Below the pieces are notes generated by a model, which did no database searches, was not told the DNA's origin, and was given only the letters and a program-made list of their open reading frames with translations. The position numbers were made by a program, and so were the translations under genes. Below, piece after piece: positions 1-47,279 of a DNA stretch of 64,000 nucleotides (within the stretch, counting starts at the first letter, position 1; every line of letters begins with the position of its first letter). Source of the DNA: Harmothoe impar (taxonomy: Eukaryota; Annelida; Polychaeta; Phyllodocida; Polynoidae); the NCBI GenBank assembly GCA_947462335.1, contig OX381704.1, positions 47,992,942 to 48,056,941 on the forward strand, read 5' to 3'.

Positions 1-2150
1 GGGAGTAAAGATGAGTACATGGGAATAATTCCCACGTCCACTGTACACAGACAGATGAGACATCTACATTTATGTAACAGCAAATCCTGAGTCACAGTTT
101 CACCGTTCAGATACATTTTGTACCTCTCTTATAGGGGAGGTGACCGGATCAACATTTACCTTGCATGCATGCTGTCCATTGCCTGGGGGCAGTTTTAGCC
201 TAGGTCAGCACTACAGAACCGCCACCTGTCGGTAAGCCAAAGGTGTACTTCTCGGGCTGCGTGTCTGTGCACATTGCAGCCCCTGCTCCTTAACCCTTCT
301 CTTACCCCCAGGAGGATTGGCGTTAACCTGCATAAGTTATGACCGTTCTAGTCGTCTACCATGATTTATAGCATTGCGAGCTCCTATCCCCCTACTCCCC
401 TCTGCCATCGATCGTTCCTTCCGCTCTTCAGACTCAGTGGTCATTGTACTGGACACTGCAATCGCTTACTTGGACAGGGACCATCCTCTAGTTAGGATAT
501 ACATGCCTGTATAAGATGACATCATTCATTGTGTGAAGGTCCCCTTTATACCAAAATGCCAATACCACAGTGTATAATTGGATAACCCCAAATAAAAGAC
601 ACATCTCTGCTAAAATGTAATCATCCTCTTTATATCATACCGATTAGTTTCTCCATAACAAAATGAAGATTGCAGACGGATTTATGTGTATCGCCATAAG
701 CCTTAAAGGCAGCTGACACATGCCTGTCGTTATACGCCAGTTCAGAATAGCTGCAACATAGATTCAAACAGCTTCAAAGGCACGCTGTCGTCATACAAAT
801 GGTAAGAGGAAACCTTTGGCCATGATCAAAAAGCTCTATCCTCTTTGCTGTGCAATAGTGGTCTCCTGTAGGACGCCATGTTTCCATATCACTGTCCGAC
901 ACACTTTGTGGGTCTGTTATCGGGGATGTATATAACCCGTCCTAATCAGTATATAATGCACATTGTCGTGACGAGAGCACTGTTAATTGGAGCTGTGTTT
1001 CCCGCTCCTGACAACCCCGGGACACCTCCCTTTATCACACAATAGCAGGCTGTATATACTTCTGTATGTGCTATGCATGGTTCATTTAGGAAAGGATGGT
1101 ATAGTCTGTCCACAGAGAAGAGTAACAATGGAAGCACAGGCTATATAACAAGAAGCAGCCCTCCCCCAGCTGCATTTTCACCCTGTCTGACTCCCTTTTA
1201 ATCGCTCCAACTCATAAGTCCTTTTATAATGTAAGTAAGCTACTAACTCCCTTCAGAAAGAGAGTCAAAAAAGGGGGCCATTCTGTAGCAAGCTCTCTTT
1301 TGACTCTGTTTCTTTTGTCTGTGTGGGTAATGGCCGTGGCCGTTAAAGGTAGATATTATAGAACGGGAAGCGCTTAACAATCTAACTAATTGGTCTGATC
1401 CACCCATTCTGTGGTATCTAAAATAACAAGGAAATCACGAGGCTGTCCTAGTATAACGACATTGTTATAAGAAATGTTTAAATTGATATGTGATTTTTCC
1501 TTATGCCATTGCTGACTCAGTGACTGACTATATAAGAGAGAGATTAGATTGTCTGCACTAGAACTATAGCAAATACGTGGGGACGTCCAATAAGTAAACT
1601 AGTTGGCATTAATCTGCATTTTGAAACGGTCATTAACGCGAAATGACACAAACTTATATGCCTCTCTCCTATTATATTTCCCGATGGAAAATTGCTATCA
1701 TCAATGCTGAAACTCTACTCGTAATACGTCTGCTGAATAGGATATTAGTCTGGTGATTGCATTTCGTCCAATAGAAAATCTGCGTTCGTGGGGTAGACAT
1801 ATTGCAAATGTGATCTACTTTCCAATATGATGAATGCAAATACGATGTATAGCTATTTCGTGGCCTATGTAGCTTTATATCACGTGTCATTCAAATTCAT
1901 CCTACGAATCAGAGTTCAGTATGTGGTAGACAAATATGGTATACAAACACATGGATACCAAATACAACATCCAGACTTCTACATCATTGCTGCCCCCTCC
2001 GAGTTTGTCTATGGTTAATTTAGCAAGGTTGTGTGAAGGAGAAAGGGATGGGGATGGTTACCAAGCCTGCTACATCGCAATGAGCAGTCGGATTATTCCC
2101 CTCTGGAGACCGACCCCATGCCAACTCATGCCCCATCGCTGCCTGCCGCT
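1..2150. other. AT-rich non-coding DNA upstream or in the first intron
   Basis: I see no convincing coding exon, RNA gene or repeat family here. Open frames are short and have no recognisable motif. A short inverted repeat (AGAGTCAAAA near 1262 and TTTTGACTCT near 1302) is the only structure noted. Because the PLC gene to the right lacks its first exons, this stretch could be either intron or upstream DNA. Confidence 0.5.
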
Positions 2151-2159
2151 GCCCATTTA

Positions 2160-2660
2160 ACGGTCGCCTTATGAGGCCGGGCCTCCCAGCGGCCTTGTCA
2201 TGCGGTTTTATCAACTGCCCGCCTACCTGGCCGCCCTCCCCCGGGGATGGCCCGGTGAGAGCGGGATGTGTCCGCTCACGGCCATCCCGTCCATCACCAC
2301 CACTACTAGGCCCCTCCTATAGATCGGCCACCTCCGGTAGTCGTCTCTGTGAGACATGAAACAAGGCCACCGCCATAAAATCAGCAGCCTCTACCCGCTT
2401 TCCGGTGGTCACGGCGCATGCGTGCGGCCGACTTCCGGTGACGGCGTCAGGTACTCTGCGCATGCGCGGGCGTCGGCATTAAGGTCCCGGATAGCCGTAA
2501 AGCAGCTGGTTATCAGGCTGCCGTCTGGCGGCAGCGGATGACGACACCAGCGTCTGATTTGTGGTTCATAAGCCCGCCAGATGGTGCCATAGGTTCGACA
2601 CCCGTCACGCATGCGCGAGTTATAGCGGCCAAGACTTTATAAAACACTATCAGAAATGCA
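2160..2660. promoter_or_regulatory. CpG-rich promoter-like island with three NRF1-type palindromes
   Basis: The sequence turns abruptly GC- and CpG-rich. It holds three NRF1-like palindromes: GGCGCATGCGTGC at 2413, TGCGCATGCGCG at 2457 (fits the consensus YGCGCAYGCGCR) and CACGCATGCGCG at 2606. An ETS-like ACTTCCGG lies at 2431. This is typical of an animal CpG promoter. No clear coding first exon follows on either strand, so it could be an internal promoter of the PLC gene, the promoter of a neighbour reading left, or an enhancer. The motifs are seen; the promoter role is inferred. Confidence 0.45.
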
Positions 2661-3873
2661 GAGGGCGCTACCGACGAGAGGGACGTGGGCTTTAGGCCCG
2701 TTCTCTGGGACGCAGCCGACTTTTATGTGGATTTTGGGAGACTAAAATACAGGGGTGCCCACCTGCAGGAGCCTTTTTTTTTTACATTAATCCTATTGAA
2801 GAAGTCTGCCGTTATCGGGTAGATACACATAAAAAGCGGACCAGAAAAACGTCCTCACTGTTTGCAGATTTGTAGGGACGGCTTGTGTAATGAAATATTG
2901 TAACGGCATCAGTCCTGATGGAAATGTGCCTGGCAACAGTAGGCCCTATTAATGGCATAACTTCATTGACATCGCCTGCAGTGTCAAATAAATCTAACGC
3001 GTTAACGGGCGAACGAAATGAAGAAAATGGCCAATAAGGTGGAGGGTTTTTGAATGAGGGCGTTTCAAATATCCCAGAAAAAAGACTCATTTTCCTTCCT
3101 TCTGCTCCTCGATTCTCTTCCTACCATCCCCTCCCCTTCCTGTTCCACCTGTTGATCCACCAGTCGGAGCTGCTCAGTGTGCTGACCTATGAGCTGCTCT
3201 GTGTGAGTTGTGTATGCTGAGTATAGCTCTACGTGTTGTTCTGGTCGGCATGCTGGGCAAAGAGCTGCTCTATGAGCTGCTCCGCATTTCATCTTATGAG
3301 CTGATCGCTAGATGAGCAGTGTTGATGCCTGCTGCTGCATTTATAGAGCCAGTAAACAAAGATGTCTGGAGACAGCTAAATGTGCTGTGTCAGCAAGTTT
3401 ACGCCGACGGGACCGGTGGTGGCCACCTGCCGCCCTGTAGCCGTTGGCTCTGTAAATACACCCAGCCTGCATGTACCATTAGACTATCGAATTAGGTTAC
3501 ACCTATTAGCCTTTAATGTCTAGGCACTAGATATTAAGTATAATTTGTGTGTTAAAAGTCTCGTATTTAAAGCTTTCACTATTTGTATGGACTTGACTTA
3601 TGAACAACAGTTCACTTCATTTGCACCAATTCTTTCTCCGAACGCCGTTTCTGGGATGGGATTAGACGCTGATTCGGATTCAGGAATAAACAAAGGCATT
3701 CATCAAGGTATACAGGGAAACGTACAAGGCATTCTAGTACAAGGAGACCTTGCTTAAATATAAGTAGCAAGAAGTTAACCTCCAGTCAACAATCCGAGAG
3801 GAGTGTGCCTGTCTTGATTCGATTTGAATCAAGTTTATTTAATGAGACATCTTTAGGCAGTGTACTGTTACCC
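2661..3873. other. Non-coding DNA without recognised features
   Basis: Mixed AT-rich sequence with a low-complexity GAGCTGCTC/TGTGCTGA-like patch around 3160-3300, whose open frame on the minus strand is repetitive rather than gene-like. Nothing else was identified. Confidence 0.4.
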
Positions 3874-4371
3874 GGGGCTCGATTCATAACAATGTACGAC
3901 AGCTCAGAAAGGCTACGACTACAAAATAACATGTCTGTAGGGAAAAGAGAGCAAATCGTAATTTTCTATTGGTAGTAGTCAAGGAAAAATCCAAGGCTGT
4001 ATAGTACAAATAATTTGATATCATTTCACAATGAAATTGTAGGATACATGCCCATAACATCTCAGCCATCTGTTGTGCAATGGGCATTTTCCTCCTTACA
4101 GCCATGTATTCTGTACAATAGGGCAGATGGGAAATTTGCTTCGATTTTCTTTTGAAATGCACCCCTTTTTTTGTACAACAGCACTGTACGATTTTCTTGA
4201 GATAAGCTGGTCGTATGATATAAGCTAGTCAAATGTGTGGTTATTATTCTCCACTATTACAACTGTTCAACAGGTGTCGTAAGAATAGCATAAAATGACC
4301 CCTGGATGATCAGCAATGGTCGTAGCAATAAAATGACCCTCTGTGTCGTAGAAACTTATGAATCGAGCCCC
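3874..4371. mobile_element. Miniature inverted-repeat transposon, about 0.5 kb
   Basis: The left end GGGGCTCGATTCATAA (3874) is repeated in inverted form at the right end TTATGAATCGAGCCCC (ending 4371). Inside both ends lie further copies of TACGAC/GTCGTA. There is no transposase frame. The layout fits a non-autonomous DNA transposon (MITE). I could not find a clear target-site duplication, so the superfamily is left open. Confidence 0.65.
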
Positions 4372-4809
4372 TGGACCAAGCTTTATTGTACCATGTGAAA
4401 TCGTGTGTTGGGGAAAACCCTTTGAGAGAGTTCACATGTCAAAGGCATTCCTGGAAAGTACTGTTGCTGTTGGGGCCAAAAAAGACTTTCACAGTTAAGC
4501 TGCCGTCAGTCTGCCTGTAATATTGATGAAGGTGTCGAAATACTTCAAGACCTCTGAATTACCCCTTGTTAACTTCCCGAAATAGTTTAATTCCGTCGGG
4601 GATTGGGACAGGAATTAGGGAGTTCAGGGAGCAGGAGGCGCTGTAAATGTCTACTAGCATGTCAGTTAGGGAGGGAGTGCGCTGTTTTATTCATTGTAGT
4701 TTTAGTAACAGGCCATAGGTTTCCTAAAACAGGACTTCTGAGGCTGTTGAACACGGCAAAGGACGGCAATGTTCGTGTAACTGGCCCATTGCATTACGGG
4801 ATTGACGTG

Positions 4810-5360
4810 CCCCATACGTCCAGGAACTGAGCCCCAGTGACCGTCCCTGACCGACCCCAACCCCAGCCATCCATCCCCTGCCCGCCCATGTCCTCACTCC
4901 AACCCCAGCTTATGTGCAAATCACGTGACAGCCCCAACTTAAACAGCCAATCAGATTGCGGCGTCGCATTTAGTGCGGGGCTGCTATTGATTTCGCCCGA
5001 TAGGCGCGGGCTTTGATACCCCTATTACGGCGCGATTGGTGTGTAAATGGTATCGATATTCCACCTCCACTCGGCTGTCATCGGCACGGGCCCTCCTAGC
5101 AGCCAGGCTAGCTGCTATGTTGTAATAACAAGTGAATGTCGTCTGCTCTGATCACCAACAAGGCTGCTAATTACAGTTGTATTGCTGCTGGCCTAATTAC
5201 GGCCAGAACAGGGATAGAACAACAGGCGGCCCTATCTCGGCCTAGCTACTCCACGTGAAGACGGCAGTAGGTAGTTTCGCACGTCCACCGTCATCAGGAT
5301 AATGGGCCAGCTTACCAGGCTAAGTGCGCAGCAGGCCGGCACAGCTACCCATTAAACCTA
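4810..5360. promoter_or_regulatory. GC-rich patch with two CCAAT boxes
   Basis: A GC-rich stretch carries CCAATCAG at 4947 and an inverted CCAAT (ATTGG) near 5035, plus an E-box CACGTG at 4922. It lies about 1.3 kb before the first recognised PLC exon. It may be a regulatory region or an internal promoter. No coding exon was found in it. Confidence 0.3.
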
Positions 5361-6613
5361 AATCGATGAGTGGGATACACGCTGAGACACCTACTATCGA
5401 AATTTCCACCAATGAGCTTTCTTATAGCATATAATGCACCCATAATAATAAATCTAGGACATGACAAAAGGTAATGCATCATTTAATAGATTTTACAATT
5501 CATTTTGTAAATGTACATTGAAACAAGATTCCTGGAATTTGATATTCTGTGGCTGACAAGAAGGATATATCTGAACTCATTTACTCAAGCTTCAGATGTG
5601 GAAAGACACTAGTTTTTATTACTACATAAATGCTGCCAGCATAAGAGGGTTAATTAATCAGGGGAATAGTCATTGATTTGTCATGGCCATGTCTTTTTAT
5701 CCTGAGTAAATCGTCCTCTTCAAAGACCCTGGATGGTGGTCTGTCAATATAATCCTTCCCTGTTGTGTTTTTAGTGGGAGGATGGAGCAAATCCAAAATG
5801 GAAGTGGTGATTAGTTTTCTTATGAATATTGTGCGCCCACAGCCATCAAATTAGTTTTTGGCACATTTCCACACGATGCTCGAAACATGGTTTATTCCTG
5901 TGCTATTATTGGTTTTATGGCTGTCTGGCTCGTAGCTGGCTAGGACACTAAGGTATGAAATATCACCTGATAATGCTTTACCATGCCTTATAAGGACCCA
6001 TTTCAGAATGGTACCTCAAATTTTCTACGATTCATTAAGGGGACTTAAACGGGATAATCTAATTTGGAATATCTAAAGGTTAGGGTCATTTCATATTGAC
6101 AGGGTGTGTTCTGAAGTGAAGGTACTTGATATTTCCCAACACACAGTATATTAGTCCTCTGAACTGGCTGCCCTGCAAGGGTTAACGAGTTGCTTAAGGT
6201 TTAAGATCTGTGGGTCTGCTAAAATAAGTGCCATCTTCCCCCTGCCAATTTCTTGAAAGCTTCTCTTGGCCCCCATTTAAATAGTCCCCTTCCTAATGCA
6301 GTGATGAAAGTCTTCAAGTTTATTCTCTGATTTCAGGTGGGTTCTTTTTATGTCGCGGAGACCTTAACTGTAGAGGGTGTAGAACCGTGATTTCAAGTGC
6401 CTTTTGAGCTATGTCACTTCCATCGCTGCTGATGACGTTAATTTTGAATAGATATATGGGACTTGAATATAGTAGCACGTGATGTTGCTGCTCCGACAGT
6501 AAAAGTCGGGGTGGAGCCTGTACCGATGCCTCAGTCTTACGTATATGGGACGTATGTGCTCTTGGCTATATCTCTGCATGTATTAATGGTAGTCTCTCTT
6601 CATGTCTTTATAG

Positions 6614-40452
<33,839 letters not shown>

Positions 40453-40543
40453 GCACCTTTAGTCTATGCACACCAGCATGTAGCATGTGGACATGTACAT
40501 ACTCTCTGTGTCGGATCTGTGGTATACTCTTGTATATACACCT

Positions 40544-40899
40544 ACCGTGAATTCCCATGTATACCCGCATCTCGCATAATAACCCACACCCAGACTTTGG
40601 AAGAACCACAAAAACACCTTCGGGTGCTGGAAATGTCCATAAAATTTATTTTTAACTTCAGCATACTTCTAAAACCTGTTTTATAACCCACATCCAGACT
40701 TTGGAATATTCCGACTGCCCAGTGAACAAAAAACGTTACACAACATTTTATAACGTTATAAAACGTAATATAACGTTTCTCTAAGGCCCCTTATTATGGC
40801 ATAACGTTACATAGCGTTTATAACGTTATTACAACGTTAAATAACGCTTTTTTGTTAGCTGGGTGTGGGTTAAACATGCGTATTTCGGGAATTTACGGT
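40544..40899. mobile_element. Nested MITEs in the PLCB 3' UTR
   Basis: The outer element begins ACCGTGAATTCCC, with AACCCACACCCAG further in, and ends with the inverse (CTGGGTGTGGGTT ... GGGAATTTACGGT). Inside it, 40718-40863 has its own ends, CCCAGTGAACAAAAAACGTTA and TAACGCTTTTTTGTTAGCTGGG, around iterated AACGTTATAACGTT palindromes. AACCCACA(C/T)CCAGACTTTGGAA also occurs twice as a direct repeat (from about 40579 and 40685). No coding capacity. Confidence 0.6.
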
Positions 40900-41104
40900 T
40901 CTTTGATTTGAGTTTCTGTATCCACGTGATATTGTTGTCACATGCCCCTACGTAATGCACCATGCACTATTGTACAGCACCATTGGTGACAAGTATTCAG
41001 TGTTGTAACAGGTGGTTTCACAAATGTATACTTTTAGTTGAGTCGGGTCTCTTGTATCAGTCCGCTGAGAAGCGCGGGAGCTTGTTAAATCTGATGTAAA
41101 TATG

Positions 41105-41110
41105 AATAAA
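41105..41110 (+). terminator. PLCB1: Candidate polyadenylation signal of PLCB
   Basis: AATAAA 650 bases past the stop codon, the first such hexamer downstream. A second lies at 43739. This would give a 3' UTR of about 0.67 kb that contains the nested MITE. Confidence 0.45.
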
Positions 41111-41747
41111 TTCTGTCATAAAACGATTATACTATCAAGAGATTATTAAGAACTCTAATTTTAAACTGATGGTCTAACGCTTATTATGTTATTGTTATAA
41201 TGGCACTGTGGTTTTATTTTAATGACGCTATGGTTTCATCTTAAGTGGGCTTCCCTCTGGAATGTGTAAATAATGAAAGCACTGAACCTATGCACAGAAG
41301 TTATAGTTACAAGAGGGGTTCACTAGGGTACAAAAGAGTTTTCATTTTGTTTGGTTATGGAGGTTTCACTGATGTGGGCTTAATGGGTGAAAGCGATTGC
41401 TCAATAGGTGAATTGTCAACTGTTACACCCGGTGTGTTGTTAAATGCTTATTTATTCATACATGTACATGTATAAATCCATATGTAATGTGGGCCTGTTA
41501 ATTGTTGTGCATTTTCTCGTTTGTAGTTGGCATGAATCTGAATGGTGATAAATGTAGTAGATCGTGTCTTCTGAACAATGACTGTGATGTGTGCATGGCT
41601 TATGCACGTGGTTTTGAATTTGTTGATTTAGTGTGTATTGGCATATATATAGCGGACCAGCTAGTAGATGGTACTATGTATGTACTAGTTGGGTATGCTA
41701 GGCATGGCCGTTGGCAAAGAGTAGATAAATATGTCTTTCCAACAAGT

Positions 41748-41895
41748 ATATATATATAGTGTAGGGGCCGGATTCCCCGTACCCTGATGGAAAGCCTGAA
41801 AGGGTGAAACACCTGGGTTCGAGTCCCGGTGTCTCCGAAAACATAATTTTCGGAGGAACCGTGTCCCTCACAACATATATATGTATATATATATA
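41748..41895 (+). mobile_element. Short tRNA-derived SINE-like element
   Basis: A box TAGTGTAGGGG (41757) and B box GGGTTCGAGTCCC (41815) are spaced as in a tRNA. They are followed by the hairpin TCCGAAAACATAATTTTCGGA (41834). The 3' end is flanked by TATATATA repeats, like the 5' end. Acceptor pairing is absent, so it is not a functional tRNA. Confidence 0.55.
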
Positions 41896-42323
41896 TATGA
41901 ATTAGACCATTGGACATGTCTGATTAGACCTGTATATGCATGTAATATTATGGTTCTGTGTAGAGTATTATTTAGTCATAAAAGTCTATGACTGTGATGT
42001 GCATCACTCATAAAGCATGGTCCGTCTGTTATCGGTACACTCATATATACATCTATATCAATTACTGCATCATACCCAGGCCAGTACCATTTGTATTATC
42101 ATTAATAATATTATTGTTAAGACCTTATTTGATTATCATTACACGAATTAGACAATAGATATAATTATGGCACCTGTGTCATAAGACATCACCATAACCT
42201 GTAAGTGACACCCACATAGGTTATGACCATACAGTGCACATGTACAAAGGTCTACCATTGTTCTCAATTTGCAGGGAGTGAAGAGGTCCTATTGCTGAAA
42301 GCCCAGTCTGTTAAAGTTCATGG

Positions 42324-42338
42324 TCACTAGGTGGCACC
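42324..42338 (+). promoter_or_regulatory. CTCF-like site
   Basis: TCACTAGGTGGCACC matches the CTCF core at 14 of 15 positions. It lies about 1.9 kb past the PLC stop codon. Motif only. Confidence 0.35.
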
Positions 42339-45300
42339 ACTGCGTCTGTGGACGGACAAGTTCCTGCCTTGCTCACTAGACGTCGCACGGTGGAGGTAGG
42401 CTGTGGTCCTACAAGCTCTACACCCGCTGCACACGGAACTCCATGCTACAAGTTTTGTGCCATGCCGGGGTGCGATGCAACGCTTTACTTCCCTCACCAT
42501 ACTCCTGCTGGGTTTTTTACACCAGGGGAGCGACTTGGCAATGTGAACTGAGCTTGTTGGGACATAGACAGACGGTGTGATACAGTGACAGGGAAAGAGC
42601 GACTTTCCCAATTTTCTAGCTGCTGTGACGTAGTAGGCACAACACATGGAAGAACTCTTGTAGTGAACTATCCATGCCCTGTCTCTGCATTTTTTTCCTA
42701 CATCTTTGGTAAGGTCTTAATGTTGGCCAAGTAGTGTGACGACCATTTTTCTTCTAGGGAAGGTTTTTGTGTGTGATGATGTCCTAGATGTTTCACTCAT
42801 CTACTGAGGCTTTGTGATGATTGTGATATTTTTGTGTCAGCCTGAGTAACAATTAGTGGTGATGGTTGCCATGGTCATAGTGAAGAATTTTGTAACTATT
42901 CCCCACTCAAACATATAGCATATATGCTAGACCATTTTGGTTGAAATCTTTGTTTCCATTCATTTCATCCTTCATTTCACATTCTAAGAGAGATATAGCC
43001 ATGTAGGTATTTTATGCATGTTTTGTTTTCAGTATTTAAAATTCCTCTTTAGAATTGAATATGAACAAAGGCTTATTTGATTAGGTAAAACAATCCCTCG
43101 AAGTTGAGGTCTGAGCATATCAGCAAAAATGTGTGATGCTTGTGAATTAGTTCAGCCTGAATTGTAAAGCCGATAGTACTGTTTCATGTGGGAAGCTATA
43201 GACTATTTTGGAAAGGGAAAATATACTACTGAGGTTTCTATCATTGTTATGATAATACTTTATGGTAATACTTATTGACAGTTGGTCTGTGAATTTCCTA
43301 TGACAAATCAGACGCTTCGAGTGATTTCCTTCTGTTTTACTTATTTTCTGATGTCTTTTAAGCAGGCATGTAAATAGATGCTGCAGCAGGGGGTCGATAG
43401 AGGATCCGGTTAATTGTGCTATAATAATTTTGGTCTGACACCCATTGTCATTTGGCCACTGTCAGTATTGGTTGAACTGTATTAACTTGTTTTATTTGAT
43501 TCTACTGTACCTGTTCATCATGACACTTGGCGCTGTGGTTTCTGTGTACAATGTGATAGCCCTCATCTTCATTATTACTCTACCAGGTAGCACCACATGC
43601 CACCTCTCACCATTCACGTCTGGACCTGCCTGCAGGTGGCGTGGGTGTCTGTACATTTCGTGACGTCACTGAAGGCTGACTAGAGACATGCCTATTTTGT
43701 ATCATGCAAATTGTTTAAGCTTGTACATTGCTGACATGAATAAACAATCGCGTCTGGCGACTGTGAAGAATTAGATCACGGTAATTTATTGTAGGTAGCA
43801 AGAATGGGGATGAAAAAGATAACTATATTATCATTAGGGAGAACATACTATGGATACAATTGTTTATTTTCTCAACTGGTTGTGACGTTTTAGATATAGC
43901 ATGATGTTCCACCAGAGAATGCCGTTATACTTATATATTCACAGTGTCGGTCAACTGATTATGTGACATTATGGCTACCTGTTGTGTTGGTCACCTTATA
44001 TAGGAACGTTGCTCCATTTTCTACACTTCTTCGTTCAGTTTTTGCCTACCAGATGCTGGTCATTTTGTTGGGATTTTAGGCTAGTCTTAAATGTGTGTCA
44101 CTTTGACTAGAAGGAAACCATGTTACTGATGATGAATACCATGCAATCATAAGGAAACATAGTAACCTACCTACATGACATTGTATGCAATGTGTGCACA
44201 CAAAACACAATCTAGATTGCTTCTGTAGTTGCAGACAGAAAGGGTTCTTTTCGAATGTGATATTTCCTGTTTTTGTGTGTGGCATGGTTTAACTAAGCAT
44301 AGTACAGTTGATCAATGTTAATCCACCACCACTAAAGAGTTAAGGTAGATATGAAGTTGTTATATCTCCAGCTTATTTTATTAGGTAGATAGCAACTCAC
44401 AATGCAATCAAATCTCACCTACAAAAGCAGTGTAAGACAAGATATCTCGTAGATAAATCAATATTAGTGATGTTACTTTACATGCCACATCAAGTATAGT
44501 TATTATATAATGACAGAAAATACCATTATAATATTAGAATGTAACCACCTGTGTTTTAGTCTTCACACCAGTGTGTCTGACATGCTTTATTTTGAATTAG
44601 CCTGTCTCATACACTCTCGTTATTCACACTTTGTATGCCATATATATGTATATGACAGTAGCAGAAATCGCACTGACTATCCTATATTGTTATATATCAG
44701 TATCATATATAGTCACTATTTTGTTGCAGTGATACAGTAACAATGTTTCAGATACGTTTTCTAGCAGACTAATGACGATTTAAGTACACATGTACTATAC
44801 AACCGGAGGGGTGTCATGTATCCTTTCTTTCTTTTCTAGAGATGGCCTACTGAGGAGGATGTAGATAAACTTTATGCAATGTATATTGACCTGTTTGCAG
44901 TGCAATTTGACCGGTGTAATATTCCGATTATCCCATTTATGATCCTGTGTGTACATATTTAGGTTTTAGGTTCAAACATCCTCTATCAAATGGACTGCTA
45001 TGACACCATGGAATACAATACTATCCCACTAAATGAAAAAGGGCGAGTATACATAGTATCAAGCCCCCCCCCCCCCTGCATGCTGTCTCCTGTGGTCATT
45101 ACGGTATCTACTGATATGATCTTAAGTTACCTGCGTTTGTAACTCTGACCCGATTGGAGCTTATTCTTGTGATAGACAAACATTCCTTGCAAAGGGGCAT
45201 CTCATCTGCATAGAAGGGTCTGGGAAGGTTATTTTTCAAAGAAGAGGTTATCCTTCGGTTTCCCATAGAAAGGGCTACAGTAAGTGTCGGTTTATGAGGA

Positions 45301-47279
45301 ATGCAACCCTAATCTATACATTATACAACATGCATCTATATCGTGTATGATAAAGCATGTGCAGGATAGGGAATCTGTAAAGTACATTATTAAGTATGGT
45401 TCTTTATGAAAAAAACAAACGTAATCATCGGTGTTCAAGAGTACTCTGTCCGTGAGGTGTAAAAAGGTCCCTTTAGGATAATGACCGTTTTTTATATGTT
45501 GGTAAAACAATGTTCATTAGCAACGTCAGCTACGTCATTTACACAAGTCATGATCATAATTGAATTAGCATAACGTCTTTTATTACATTACAATTGCATA
45601 TTATACTCCGAGTTATCAAACGAGCAAGTATGCAATATGTTAATTCTACTCTGCGTTGTGTTTTGAGATGTATATTTTGTCCTGTACCCCTCCTCCTCCT
45701 TTGTATACAATGTACCATAATGTATGATAGTTCCCAGTGTAGTGGTGGTAGGAGGTTCAGAGGCACAAACGCCTTGTTGTATTACGATAAGACACATACA
45801 GAGGTAGCTCCATGTTTGTTTTCAGATCTCATATCTCAGTAATGGCGAGTTTTCCTTTCCAAACGCAGATGTATAGGTTTATTATCTATGGTATTATACA
45901 GAAATGACTACACATACATGTGGTTTCAATGATGCACAGATTCCAGATGATGCGACTTAGATCCACAATTCTGCACGTTGTGAGCATCAACCAACGGATA
46001 GCTTGGTCACTTTTCTATTGTTTTAAGACATGAGAGTATTCCCTTCTGTCCTTTAGTTTCTTTTTCTATGAGGGAGATGACAGTGTTATGGAAACTGATA
46101 ACACCTATCTATAAATAAACGACAAAAGTGTTGACGTAGCCAATGGTGCGCCCAACTTATACAGAGGTTTATGAAACAGAATAATGTTGACAGCATGTAC
46201 CGCGACATGACTGTGAGAAATTGGTTTGTAAACGTAGGTATGTACATGGTACACATATAATATATTTAGGACTTTTGGTGGTATGGGTGGGCAATCTCGA
46301 TGTTAGCCTATCAATCACGGTTGTTAAAAGAACCACCCTTCTATGATATAAACGGGAAAGGGACATGATATAACGTATAATACATGCGAAATTGCTACTT
46401 CAATTCTGACCTTTGTTTTTAATGTTTTACTGGTTTGTTAAAATTTGACCATAGTGTCAACCAGAGGGTTCTGTTTGACCTGTTTCTATTGACCCGTGTC
46501 GTGAACTTTATTTTGTTATCATATTGACTGGGGCAGTAATAAAGCACCCTCCTCACTTGAACAACGTGTTGCTTGTTGCCATGATTTAAACCCTTGTTTA
46601 CAAGTCTCCGGGTAGCATTAATGCAAAATTGCTATTATTCCCAAGGTATTTCGTCCTCAAATGAATGGACGATTACGATTGATTCCAAGCTCTTCCCAAC
46701 TTCATTGCGTCTATAATTAGATATCTAGTACACCAGAGACTTGTAAATAAACATGTAAACGCTGGATAATTATAACTTGAGAGAACGTGTGTATACCTTC
46801 AATAATAATTTTGTGAACGAGTTACGGTGTGTGAAAGTGAGAGAATTATGGAATCGCACACAAATATCTAAGATATTTAATTTAAGTGTAGGTACCATAA
46901 CCTGACTCATGTCATACCAGCCATTCCGATTGTTGGAAAACACATTATAGTATCGGCATGGACAAGTGCCAAGGCTGACACGAGGAAAGACATGAATATA
47001 TCGGACATCTAAGCATGTGCTGCATATCTGACGACAGAAACTGGAAGTCAAAATCGTGGTCATAATAATCACATTATGTTATTGTCCGTAAGCCGTAGCA
47101 ACTTCTAGCATATCCATGTGTATCATTATCAGCTCCAGTGTGGAAACAATGCATTAAGATACAGCTGGTGATATATAGTACGTGGGCCTACGATAGACGC
47201 TAGGTATACCTGGGAGGATTAAGAATACTGTACCCAGTGCCGCTCCATATCAATGGCAAAACTAAATCCTAGCCCTAGG

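Larger units (their letters stand above)
40900..47270. other. Intergenic or 3' UTR AT-rich DNA
   Basis: No coding exon recognised on either strand. It holds the SINE-like element at 41748, a CTCF-like motif at 42324 and a poly-C run at 45066. Open frames are short, with no family resemblance. Confidence 0.5.

Noticed and set aside
3065..3292. 75-codon minus-strand frame rich in HTEQL/QVEQE
   Set aside because: Low-complexity GAGCTGCTC-like DNA with no splice context or family match.
41757..41835. Functional tRNA gene on the plus strand
   Set aside because: T-arm and A box are good, but the 5' acceptor strand complementary to TGTCTCCGA is absent.
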